DNA from: Blumeriella jaapii
Lineage: Eukaryota > Ascomycota > Leotiomycetes > Helotiales > Drepanopezizaceae
DNA: 64,000 nt
Assembly: GCA_009599575.1 (NCBI GenBank)
Contig: VWND01000003.1
Location: forward strand, 186,001 to 250,000
Direction of reading: 5' to 3'
Shown here in pieces: positions 22,701 to 32,857 of the stretch (the stretch's first letter is position 1; the number at the start of each line of letters is the position of its first letter). The notes under the pieces were generated by a model that ran no database searches, was not told where the DNA came from, and saw nothing but the letters and a program-made list of their open reading frames with translations. Made by a program: the position numbers and the translations under genes.

Positions 22701-23226
22701 TTCGAAGTTAGCTCTGCTAAGCTGGTTGAAAAGGTCGAAATCGATATTTCGTTGGTTTTGAAACGTTCGAAAAAATTATAAAATTAAATTTTAAAAAAAG
22801 TGTTATACGTAAAATCGTTTAATATTCTGTCGATTTCGTACAAAAAGATTAAAAACATTTCAATTGCTTTTTTTCTGAAAATTAGCTTAAAAGCGTATAT
22901 AATAATTTAGCAGATGGAAATTGGGTAAGCAGTAAATTAAAAAATTCGTTTTCGAATTAATCGTTTGAAAGATTTAAAAAATGGTTTGTTTAAATTATCG
23001 ATTATATTAAGCTGAAAAGCTATCGCGGCGAAAACTTTTTTTCGGTTTTTAATATAACTGTTTTTCGTAAAATAAAAAAGCTGTTTTAACGAAAAAAAAA
23101 GAAAAAAAATAATAAAAAAAAAATCGTTAGCCTGAAAAAATAATATAATTTCTTATATTATTTTATTAGCGTCGCTATCGAAACTAGTATCGCGAATGAA
23201 ATTCGATTTTTTCGCGCTTTGCATAG
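22701..23226. other. Cb protease to RT interval, left of E
   Basis: No continuous frame is visible. It ends in the target CATAG (23222-23226), repeated at 30505-30509 on the far side of E. Confidence 0.6.
23167..23197. repeat. Hairpin repeat in Cb
   Basis: The arms are AGCGTCGCTA and TAGTATCGCGAA. It lies 30 bp left of the E insertion and is homologous to 17423-17450. Confidence 0.55.
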
Positions 23227-23639
23227 TGTAAGGATTGAAAGGCAGGGAAATACTAGTTTAAATAATAAAGCTCAGATAAGGTTGGGTTGATAGTCAGACT
23301 GATTTCTACCTTCTACATTTTTAGTAGAAGGCGTGTATAAGTATAAAAGGAGGGGTGGAGCCTTCGAGAAGAGTATTCCCCAGGAAACCAGGCGAATCTC
23401 ATTTAGTATGCTTTCCAGCCTTTATTCCGACCTTTTTTCAATCTTTTTTAATATAACCTTAATAACTGGTTTTTTAGCAATTATTTTTATAAAGTGTTTT
23501 ATTTAAATATTATTTTCAGCTTTTACAACACTATTCGGCCCCTACGGCTTATCCGCAGAAAGTATTATTCGAAAGTTGGTAAGAGGCAAAAGGTTTTGGC
23601 GGATCATCTGACTTATATACGTAATATTGATTTCTGATA
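23227..23639 (-). repeat. E 3' LTR (413 bp)
   Basis: It starts TGTAAGGATTGAAAGG and ends TTTCTGATA. It is paired with 30092-30504; the differences are almost all transitions (TGTAAGG here, TATAAAG there; CTGACA there, CTGATA here), as RIP would produce. Confidence 0.92.
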
Positions 23640-23654
23640 TTACCCCCCTCTTTA
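23640..23654 (-). promoter_or_regulatory. E polypurine tract
   Basis: On the minus strand AAAGAGGGGGGTAA lies directly upstream of the 3' LTR, the expected site for plus-strand DNA priming. It fixes the element's orientation. Confidence 0.8.
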
Positions 23655-23894
23655 GGCTTTTGGTTCCTAAAAGCGACTGATTTTTTTGTGCGTACGCTTT
23701 CGTATATAGCGTGCGTTACGCCTTCGAAATAACGTACGGTTTTTTCCGTTTTTAATCGTGAATTATAGCTGTTTTTTTCCGCTTTCGGTCGTGAATTGTG
23801 GCTGTTTTGCTGTTCTGTTTTTTTTGTTTTCGGTAGCGCTTCGCATTTTCGTTGAAAAGGCCTTTTTTTTTAAAATGGCCGCCATTTTCCTGCT

Positions 23895-23930
<36 letters not shown>

Positions 23931-24185
23931 TTTCTTATCAGCTTTTTTTTATTCTAATCAACTGCTTTTCGCCGCGTTCGCCGCGAACTCTTAAAATGCT
24001 TTTGACTTTTATTTGTTTTCGATGCGCCCGCTTAATTTTACGCGAAAACATTATAACGGACTTTTTACCTTTTTGCGTTTTCGAGCTTTTTAGCGTGAAA
24101 TGCAATCGCTGCAAAGCTTCGCACATTTAGTGCTTTTTTGTGAATTCCTTAAATTTTTATTCGAATTCGCTTTTAACTAGCTATA
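23655..24185. other. E 3' region, no gene, 32-T run
   Basis: There is no supportable reading frame on either strand. A run of 32 T lies at 23897-23928. The plus-strand frame 23758-23994 is largely poly-Phe translation of it. Confidence 0.5.
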
Positions 24186-24189
24186 AGTT

Positions 24190-24700
24190 TTTGCCGCACG
24201 CGCTACCGAGGCGCAAATCCTTTTCGCGGGCTTTAACGATTTTATAAATCGTTTCGACGTTGCTACCGCCGCTGCCGTTTTTTTTTTTTTTTTTTTTTGC
24301 TGCCGAGGCCAAAGCTTTTGCTAAGATTTTTATCGACTTTATTATCTACGACGCTTATATAAATCGTTTAAAAAAGGATGACGCTTCGGCTTTTATAATA
24401 ATCGGAGATCGTGCGAATCGCGCCGCGGCTCGGGCTGCCGCCGCTGCTGCTGCGCCCGTTTCTGCCGGTTTGGCGGCTGCTGCTGTTTTGGGAGCTTTGG
24501 CTGCGCCGGCCTTTTTTTTTAACGACGCCAGTATAAGACGTATTTTCCGACGTTTCGAAAACGTCGCTCGGATTTATTTTAACCAGTTGAATTAAATTCT
24601 GGATTTTTACGAAAATATCGTAATTGCAATTCAGGATTCGATTACGGCTATCGTAGAAGCTTTAATTAGAATAAGTCGAATATTCTGCGAATTCGTTTAG
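24190..24700 (+). pseudogene. E antisense ORF, Ala-rich
   Basis: The plus strand is antisense to E. After a poly-T run that probably shifted the frame near 24290, the frame reads AEAKAFAKIFIDFIIYDAYI, an Ala-rich stretch (RAAARAAAAAAAPVSAGLAA), FRRFENVARIYFNQLN, a TAA at 24593, then ILDFYENIVIAIQDSITAI, ending TAG at 24698-24700. An upstream frame (TEAQILFAGFNDFINRF, about 24210) joins it if the T run is corrected. Its amphipathic composition looks more protein-like than the sense strand here. The family is not recognised. Like copia A, it sits between integrase and 3' LTR. Confidence 0.35.
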
Positions 24701-25080
24701 TATTAATTTTTTTTAGCTTGCCGCTGCTTTTGAGTCTGAAGAAGATGGCGATGGAAATAAAAAAGAAGATGACGATAATAAAAATAAATTGGCTTAGCGG
24801 CGGTTCTAAAGTTTTCTAAATGTTTTTGTTTTTTTTTCCTTGCCCCTACGGCGCGCATTCGTTACTGCTCCGTTGCTATTATTTGTCGTATTTTTCAAGT
24901 ATTTTTCTATAATCTTTTTTGCGTTCGTAAAATGGTTTTCTGGCTTTTAAGAGTTTTCGCTTAATAAATAATTTTTTTATCGTACTAAATAATATCGGCC
25001 TTTTTTTATATTTTTGTAAGCTTGTATTGATTTGATTTCGTATTTTTTTGGTTTTTAAAATTTTATTATATTATTTTTTG
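24701..25080. other. E 3' region between antisense frame and integrase
   Basis: An acidic plus-strand stretch (EEDGDGNKKEDDDNKNK, near 24735-24790) may continue the antisense frame through another shift. Otherwise no gene is visible. Confidence 0.35.
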
Positions 25081-25084
25081 GCTC

Positions 25085-26400
25085 GGTGTCGTTCCGACCC
25101 TGCCAAAATTTTAATAAAAAAACGTGGAAAATATCGTAAATACGATATTAAAAAGGAAGCTCGAATTAATAAGCTTGGCCGTGCTCGTATATAACTCGTT
25201 TGATTTTGAAAGGCTTTAGATATTTATTTAAAAGCTTTCGAAAAAGTCGCAATTATCGAAGGTTTTTGATCGATAATAGCATTTTGTCGCCTATTTGAAA
25301 TCTAATCTTTTTGTGTTTAGCATCGTAGAATTTTTTGTGATTCGCGTTGGTTTTTCTTAGCTTTTTACTAAATACTTTTTTTTTTTTTTGCAATATTTTA
25401 ATTCGTTTTTCCGCTGACGGTACCCTTTTTTCTACGACGTCGCTTTCGACGTTGCTGCCAAGTTCTGAGTAAAAGCCGTATAATATGCGAAAAGGAGTAG
25501 AATCCGTAAAGGCGTATATCGAATTGTTATACGTAAACTCGGCTAAAGCAAGCTTCGTAGCCCAATCGTTTTGTCGATAATCGCAGTACGTGCGAAAGTA
25601 GAATTTTAAAATTTGATTTTGACATTCCGTTTGGCTATCGGTTTAAAAATAGAAAGCGATGCTTAATCGACGTCGTATTTATAAATGGAATATTACTGAA
25701 AACCAGAATTTATTAATGAAAACTGATCCTTTATTTGTAATAATTCTTTTAAAATAATTAAAATCTTTATAAACGTGCTATATAAATATTTCAGCCAAAT
25801 TTGAGGCTGAAATCGTTTTTTGTGTCGGTATGTATTTCGACAGCTTCGTATATCGATTTATTATAACGAATATAAAATCGTAAACACGATTTCGTTTTTT
25901 GCTAAAAAGTAAATCCGTAATAAAATTTATGGTTATTTTTTCCTAAAGTCTCGTAAGGGTCGAAAAGAGGGCTAACTCGCCATAAGATCGGTGCTTTTTA
26001 GATTTGCTTCTTTGGTATTCTCTATACGTATTGACGTAACGCTTTACGTCGCCTCGTAAACCAGGCTAAAAATACTTTTTTCGACCAATTCTAGCGTTCG
26101 CCGAAAGTTTTAATGGCCGGCGGTCGGATCGTCGTAATTAATTTTTAATATTTCGTTTTTAATAGCGCTTTTATTCGGAATATACGCACGTTTTTTATAA
26201 CGTAGTAATTTATTTTGGCTTATACGCCAGTGTTTCTCGGATCCGGCTCGATTATTTTGCGAAGCCGACTTATACGTTTTTTGTAATATAAAAAAATCAG
26301 ATTTTTGCAATTTAAAAATAGTTTTATAAATCGGTTTTGCTAGCTTATTATTAGCCGTTTCGGATTATAGCAATACAGCGGCTACGCTTCGTAGTATATA
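25085..26400 (-). pseudogene. E integrase
   Basis: Minus strand. A zinc-domain region (26110-26310 open, ending YDDPTAGH, the first part of the HH-CC domain) is followed by a broken catalytic core. DWATKLALAEFTYNNSIYAF at about 25530-25590 is a standard gypsy block. The C-terminal block KKFYDAKHKKIRFQIGDKML (about 25310) is followed by KYLKPFKIKRVI and YRIYDIFHVFLLKF (about 25100), the GPF/Y-like end of chromovirus-type integrases. No chromodomain is seen after it. Confidence 0.82.
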
Positions 26401-27180
26401 TTGTTTGTAATTAATAACACTAGCAAAAGACAGTCCGGCGAAAAAGCTTTTTATTTGGCTTCTTTCCGCTTGCTTTTTACTTTTTGATCCCGTTAACAGA
26501 AGCTCCGAATATTTATCGGCGCGAAATGGTTCATGCTTCGATTTTAGACGTATTTTTATTGCGGAAAACACTTTAGAATTTCTTAAATAAATTAGTTTTA
26601 GCTTACGATGCAACGTAAACAGCTGCTCGTTATTTTTTTTTAAATTTTTTTTTAAATTTGGCCGGCGGAAAAAACTATCCGCCGGATTAAAAACTTTTGT
26701 TTTATATTCGATTGCAAAATCGTATTTAGCTAGTTCGTCGGCCCACTTCGCTTAGCGTTCGTTTAAACGTTTTTTCGTAAAAAAGTATTTTAAATTATAA
26801 TAATTTGTACGCATAATAATAATATCGGAAGCGCTACGTAAATATTGGCTCTATTGTTTAAAAGCGTAAATTATAGCTATTAATTCAGCGTCGTGGACTT
26901 CGTATTTTTGTTTTATAAAGGAAAGCTTTTTCGAATAGTACGCGATAGAATGCTAACGTACCTCCGCATTCTCGCCGAATAATTAGAATAATATTCCGCT
27001 TATAGCGAACTTCGAAGCGTTTGTTTCGATTTGAATTTTTAATCGAAAATCGAAATAGCGTAGAATCGGTGCTTAGCAAAACTTTTTTTTTAAAAGTAAA
27101 AAAGCGAGCTTCGCTTCGAATGGAAAACGAAAAGGGCCCGATATTTTTCTTCGTTGCATTTTTTTCAGAAGATTTGTAAT
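26401..27180 (-). pseudogene. E RNase H
   Basis: The minus strand reads ILRYFDFRLKIQIETNASKF, SGILF, HSIAYYSKKLSFIKQKYEVH, DAELIAIIYAFKQ, then KWADELAKYDFAIEYKTK and the tail NPADSFFRRP. The series matches gypsy RNase H, with the first carboxylate Asp read as Asn in ETNAS. It is followed by the open linker 26365-26613. Confidence 0.85.
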
Positions 27181-28000
27181 AAATCGGCAAAGCTTAGCGT
27201 AGTTTTTAATAAAACGTTTGTAAAAGTTGGTAAAACCTAAAAATATTTAAATATTTCGCCACGTAATAAAAGAGGGCCATTTCCGAATACTATTTATTCT
27301 TTTTGGGTCCATTTTAATTCCCGTAAAAGTAACGACGAAGCTTAAGAATTTAATCGTATTCGTGTCGAAAGTATATTTTTTCAGATTTTCGTAAAATTTG
27401 TTAATACGGAATTTTTCGAAAACTTTTTTTACCGCGTTTATATAATCGTCGAAGTTTTCGGAAAATATTAAAATATCGTCGAAGTAAATTATATACGTAA
27501 TATTTATTAAACCGACTAAAGCTTGATTAATATATATTTGAAAAGTTGCTGATGCGTTCGAAAGGCCGAAAGATAATACGCAGTATTCGAAATGTTCGTA
27601 ACGAATGCGAAACGCAGTTTTCCATTTATCTTTTTCTTTTATTCGAAAGCGGTAATACGCCTAAATAAGATTTAGCTTAGTAAATATTTTAGCTTTTTTT
27701 AAACGATCCAAAGTTTCGCTAATAAAAGGTAAAAGAGTTCGATTCTTAATCGTAACTGCGTTTAAATTTTTATAATCGACGCATAATCGTAAACTTCCGT
27801 TTTTTTTCGGTATAAATATTACCGGTGCGCCGGCAAGATTAATAAATCTTTTTATTTAATTTTTTTCTAAATTCGAATCGAAATATTCGCGCAATTCGGT
27901 AAGTTCAGATTTCGACAAAAGATAGATTGGTTCCTAAAGGGGGTTTTTTTTTTCCGCGAGATTTATTCGATGCTCCATAAAATGGTAAGAAGCTAAAGTA
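27181..28000 (-). pseudogene. E reverse transcriptase
   Basis: The polymerase box is intact in sequence on the minus strand: ITYIIYFDDILIFSENFDDY (about 27450-27510), with both Asp retained, followed by FEKFRINKFYENLKKYTFD and FLSFVVTFTGIKMDPKRI. The thumb-connection block IFLGFTNFYKRFIKNYAKL lies at about 27200. It is inactivated by stops upstream. Confidence 0.87.
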
Positions 28001-28149
28001 ACCGCGGCGGTATCGTCGAATACGTCGGCGTAATCGTCGTATTTGAAAAGTAATTAATATTGTTTTTTAATAGCTTTTTTTAAAACGATACAAAACGCTT
28101 GCTTTTTTTTAGATTCTTTTTTGAAACGTTTGACTGTAACGAAATTAAA

Positions 28150-28500
28150 TTATAAGCGTTCGACTGGGTATCGCTACGATTTAGCTCGAAAGCTTATAGC
28201 GGGATCGATATTTCGCAATCAAAAAAATCCTAGAATAAGTAAAATTCTTGAAATATTTATATCGCAAGCTACGAAATCGCTTTATATTTTTTTAATTGTT
28301 CCATAATTATTAATAGCGCGAATAGGTTGCGTATGCGTATCGTAAGTGGTTATTTTTTTTTTTTTAATCGTAGATAAGTTAATACGTTTTTGAATTAATT
28401 TCCATTTATATTCAACTGATAATTTTTGAGTTACGCAGTTTTTTTCCGCGTCGCAATCGATAAAAGTTCGTTTCGTACGAGTTTCGCCTTTGGCTTTTTT
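28150..28500 (-). pseudogene. E aspartic protease
   Basis: On the minus strand FIDCDAEKNCVTQKL (about 28430-28475) matches the FIDSGAxxNFI active site of gypsy proteases. The catalytic Asp is kept, and Ser/Thr-Gly have become Cys-Asp. The frame continues through KWKLIQKRINLSTIKKKKI to ILLILGFFLIAKY, the ILGxxFL-type C-terminal block. Confidence 0.75.
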
Positions 28501-28599
28501 AATTTCGATTGAAATTATTATTTTCTGCTTTTTTTTTTTGCTCGATTTTGTTAGCAGCGACGAAATTAAAATCGAGCGAAAGCTTTTCCCGAATTTTTA

Positions 28600-30000
28600 G
28601 ATTTGTTAATTTCGAAGCAATTTAAGGCTATATGTTTTTTTTTATTATATTTATAACATTCGACTTTTGGACAATTAACTATGCGGTGCCTTTTCTTTTG
28701 GTAGCGATTGCATTTCGAAAGGTAAAAAAAGTCGTTAAGAGTTTTAGGATTTTAAAAGATTTTATTAAGATTATCGTTTTTTCGCTTTCGTTTTTTTTTT
28801 TATGACGTATTCTCGAATCGAAAACGGTATGTATTTGTTCTAGCTTTTGAGCTTTAATCGTGAATATAAGTTTTTTTCTTTTTTTTTTTTTTTGCGTTCG
28901 TTTCGTCGTTTATTATTTTTCGTTTCGTCGTTAATAATTTTATTAGCACTTTCGATACGACGAGCGATTAATATTAATTTTTTGTACGAGCTTGTAATTG
29001 CAATATTGTTTCGTTTAATAATTTTTTTTTCGAAAAATAAATCGGAGTTTTGCGAAAAGCATTCTTTTTTTAGTCGCATCGTCTGTTATTTGCAATTGCT
29101 ATTCGAAGTTATTTAAATAAGCAACGAAATCGTTAACTGATTTATACTTTTTTTGCTTCGCTTTATCGTATAAATTCGAAGCCGCGATTTTTCGATTTTC
29201 CGCATTTATTAGAAAATCCAATATTTATTTTTTAAAATCGTCTCATATGGTTCGAATATTCGTAAAACGTCGTTCGTATCCGATTTACTTTTTTCATTTT
29301 ATCGTCGAAAGCTAAAATACAGGCGTTAATTTTTTTTTGATCGGTACAAAATATTACCTTTTTATTTTGGCGGAAGCTTCGTTCTGCACGCTAAATAAAA
29401 AATTAAGCTTTTTTAGTATTTTTTCCTCGATATATTAGGAAGTCTTTTATTTTTGATGTTTTTCGGCTCGAATTCGCTGTGTTTCCTACAAAAGGTATAA
29501 TATGCTCAAAAGAGATGCTAAGTCGTTTCCAATAGGTATTGTTGTCGTAGTGCTCCGAGGATACCCTATAGTAATCGCCAGCTTGGGTTATTTTTTCCTT
29601 TCGGAATTCGTCTCGGCGTTTTTTGGTTTTTTCGAATTTTTTAATTGTTTCGTAGACCCTTTTCTCAGTCTTTTTCTGCTTTATTTTAGCTCGTATTTCT
29701 TTTATTCTCCTACGTTTATCGTTTTTTTTTTGTTCGGCGCGGATTCGTTTATTAGCCAAATAAATCAGGGTTTCGATGAAAAGTCTTTTCGAATCGCTTT
29801 GAGCGTGGTCTTTTTTAATAATTTCTTCGATAAAAAAAGTTAAGAAGTCGTCGCGCCCTGATAATAGGGTATTTTCGACTCTTAGTAAGGCTGGTGACGT
29901 CAGAGGAAACGATGGTACGGAGTTTTTCTGAGCAGCCGAAGGTGCTGGATCTTTTTAAGTAGCTGGAGGTGCCTGTTCTCTGCGAGTGCGAAAAGCTATA
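28600..30000 (-). pseudogene. gag: E gag with two zinc knuckles
   Basis: The minus strand has a basic N-terminal part (29403-29759 open, MANKRIRAEQKKNDKRRRIK and so on) and capsid-like helices at about 28950-29390. The C-terminal zinc knuckles are at 28630-28720: CNRYQKKRHRIVNC and CYKYNKKKHIALNC, i.e. two CCHC motifs whose second Cys is Tyr in both (TGT to TAT). It would coat element RNA and form particles. Several stops at Gln codons. Confidence 0.78.
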
Positions 30001-30091
30001 ATATCGATAATAACGATATAAATGTAATAGTGTAATAGGAGGTTGTTTTAATAATATCGAATTGCCGTTCCGGTGGGTAAAAAGATCAGAA

Positions 30092-30504
30092 TATAAAGAT
30101 TAAAAGGCAGGGAAATATTAGTTCAGATAATAAAGCTTAGATAAGGTTAGGTTGATAATCAAACTGATTTTTACCTTTTATATTTTTAATAAAAAGCGTG
30201 TATAAGTACAAAAGGAGGGGTAGAGCCCTCGAAAAGAGTATTCCCCAGGAAACCAGGCGAATTCCATTTAATATGCTTTCCAGCCCCTATTCCGACCTTT
30301 TTTTAATTCTTTTTAATATAACCTTAATAACTGGTTCTTTAGCAATCACTTCTATAAAATGTTTTATCTAAATGTTATCTCCAGCCCTTATAGCACTATC
30401 CGGCCCCCACGGCCTATCCGCAGAGAGTACTATTCGAGGGTTGGTAGGAGGCAGAGGGTCTTGGCGGATCACCTGATTCATACACGTGATGTTGGTTCCT
30501 GACA
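30092..30504 (-). repeat. E 5' LTR (413 bp)
   Basis: It starts TATAAAG (RIP-altered TGTAAGG) and ends TTCCTGACA, followed by the duplicated CATAG. The inner half (30280-30500) is markedly GC-richer than the 3' LTR, so the two LTRs have been mutated unequally. Confidence 0.92.
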
Positions 30505-32016
30505 CATAGCGTCGTAAATCTGTTACAATTGATTAAGATTTTTATTACGTTTTACAGCGTCGTTTTAATAGCGAAATTAAATTTTTCGGAAATGCAAATA
30601 AAAGATTTTAATACAACGAGCGTAAAAGGCTATAAAAAGGTAAGATTTCGGCTAATAAAGTTTGCGTTTATTATAATTTAATAAAATTTGATATTCGGCC
30701 AACCAAGTTTTTTTTAAAATCATATTATAATTTCCGAAGTTAATAATTAAAAAAAAAGTAAACGATTATATTCGGTCGTTAATAATAAAATTAAAAAACG
30801 TAAAATATATAATTAAATGGCCACGAATTTTATTATACTTTTTTACAGAAAAAAAAGCCGGGAAAAATTAAATTAAAAATTTAAAAAAAAAAAAACAGAA
30901 TTTGATTAGCGCCGAATCGATTAACGCATAACCGTTCGCTTTAAAATCGGCGAGCGTTTTTATTTTGTACGAAAAACCATTTTAATAAATATAACGGAAA
31001 TTATTAATAAATCGCTATTAAAAAACTTTCGAACGTTAAAGTAACGCATATCGCGTAATACGTTTAAAAAAAAGGCTTTGCTTAGGCCTGGGCGTTTTTC
31101 CGATTAACGAAAAAGCTTTTAACTTTTTCGTATGCGTTTTAAAAATCGTTTGAAAAAAGATTTTTATTTTTATTATTATTATCAAAAGGCGAATTTTCGG
31201 CCGGCTCGATCTTGTTTATATTTATCAACCTAAAAAGGCTTTTAAATAAAACCGAAGGTCGGCTCGTAAAAAATCGTGTAAATTAGCTTTTTTAAACTTT
31301 TTAATATAAAATAAAAAACGAACGTTATCGTTAATCCGATCGAAAAAAAAAAACGCTAAAAAAGGCGTTTTGGCGTAAAAAAAAAGGAAAAACAGCAAAG
31401 GGCTAAAAAAAAGCTTGTAAAACATTTGAACGACTTTCGTACGTACGATTTGATTTGTAATACGCTTTGGTTAAAAACTTATTATTTTAATATATAATAA
31501 ATTTGGTTAAAAAGCGATTCGCGTATAAAATTCGTTTAGCCAATTGATTTTGTTTTTTTTATCGGACGGCGGTAAGCTAATTTTTAAAAGTCGTTGTACG
31601 CGCTTATTTTAAATACAGCTTTTTTCGTAAACGCTTTAGTATTTTATCGCGGAAAGCGTTCCGAAGCTGTTTATTAATTCGTATTTAAACGTTCGCTGCG
31701 AAAATAAAAAATCGCAAATAAAATCGCTAAAAGTCGTCGTGCGTATTTATTACAAGCATTTTAAATTCGTTTTCGGCCCGCTAAACGTTTAAAAAATCGG
31801 CTAGAAAATCGGCGATTTTTTTTATTAATTTTTCGAAAGAAGTAGGATCGGAGCGGTTTAAGATACGCGGAATAAAAAACTTTTTTGCTACGCTTTCGGT
31901 CTGATCGAATATATAATTTTTACGAGATCGATCGCCAGCGAAATAATCGTAATAAAATTCGAAATTGTCGAAAATTTTAGTTTTTTAATAGCGTGTTTTA
32001 TAATTTCTACTATTAT
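30505..32016 (-). pseudogene. gag: Cb protease and gag, middle piece
   Basis: This continues Cb on the far side of E. The minus-strand protease (about 30890-31060) has the same KIKALADFKANG-type block as Ca and Cc; the gag helices follow at 31100-32010 (66-codon open block 31225-31425, LCFYIKKFKKANLHDF-like). It parallels Ca 17460-18990 almost base for base. It ends in TTAT (32013-32016), the B2 target. Confidence 0.75.
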
Positions 32017-32282
32017 TGTAAAACGGTGATACCTTGTATTAATGGGAGTTGGTAGTTTTAGCTATGATCGAGGCATGGACCCCTCCGAAACCCCCTGCCA
32101 CTGACTACCTTCAACAAATATAAGAGCAAAGCATTTCCTTAGATAGTATTATAAATACGCAGTCCAATTTATACTTTCACTTATTTTTTTTTTCTTTTTT
32201 CAGTTTTTTCTAGGAATTTCCTAAATTATTTTACCTACCGACATATAGCCGTATTAATCTGGTTTTTCTACTTATTTTTACA
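32017..32282 (+). repeat. B2 5' LTR
   Basis: TGTAAAACGGTGATACC at the start and CTTATTTTTACA at the end. The most GC-preserved stretch is 32085-32110. Confidence 0.92.
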
Positions 32283-32857
32283 TTTGATAATCTACGTAAA
32301 AATTTAAACTTCGATGTTTCGTTTTTATATATTCGCCGATGCATTTTTTAAATTCACAATCAAAATCGATTTCGATATTTCGCTACTACGGCTTGACAAA
32401 CTTTTTATATAATATTATTCGCAGCTGCATTATATAAAAAACTTCTAATAGCTTTTTTTATTTTGCGCACAGTTATTAAATTACAAAAATACAATACATT
32501 TTAAAAACGTTTGAAATTACGATCAGGCAATTCTGAATTATGCGAAATTTAAAATTCGAAAGTCGCTTTTTTATTTAAAAATAACAAATCGAATATTAAT
32601 TCGTACGCTTCGACCGTTGCGCTCGCCCTTTTAAACTAAATCTTTTTTAATCAAACGCTTAGCGAAAACTCAACCTTTTGATTTTACGCTTTGTGATTAT
32701 AGCAATTACAATTTGCGGCTTTTTATTAAAAATAATAAAAAAATAGCTGTACGTATATTAATTTAAGCTACGAAATATCGAGACCGTAAATTATACAACA
32801 ATATTATATCAATTCAATTAATTTACCAAAAAACAAGTTTTTTAATATATTATCCAA
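32283..32857. other. B2 leader
   Basis: Untranslated region between LTR and gag. It starts TTTGATAATCTACG, the position of the primer-binding site; the tRNA is not identified. No gene visible. Confidence 0.5.

Larger units (their letters stand above)
23227..30504 (-). mobile_element. E, complete Ty3/gypsy element (7278 bp)
   Basis: It is flanked by a perfect 5-bp target duplication CATAG (23222-23226 and 30505-30509) and bounded by two 413-bp LTRs. A polypurine tract adjoins the left LTR on the minus strand, and gag lies next to the right LTR, so it reads right to left. Order: gag with two zinc knuckles, protease, RT, RNase H, integrase, and a 3' region with an antisense frame. Single copy in this window. 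Confidence 0.93.

Noticed and set aside
23758..23994. 78-codon plus-strand frame as a membrane peptide
   Set aside because: Its core is poly-Phe from a 32-T homopolymer. No independent support.
29502..29843. 113-codon plus-strand frame with hydrophobic segments, and 28847-29116
   Set aside because: Antisense shadows of the basic E gag frame on the minus strand, which has zinc knuckles further along.
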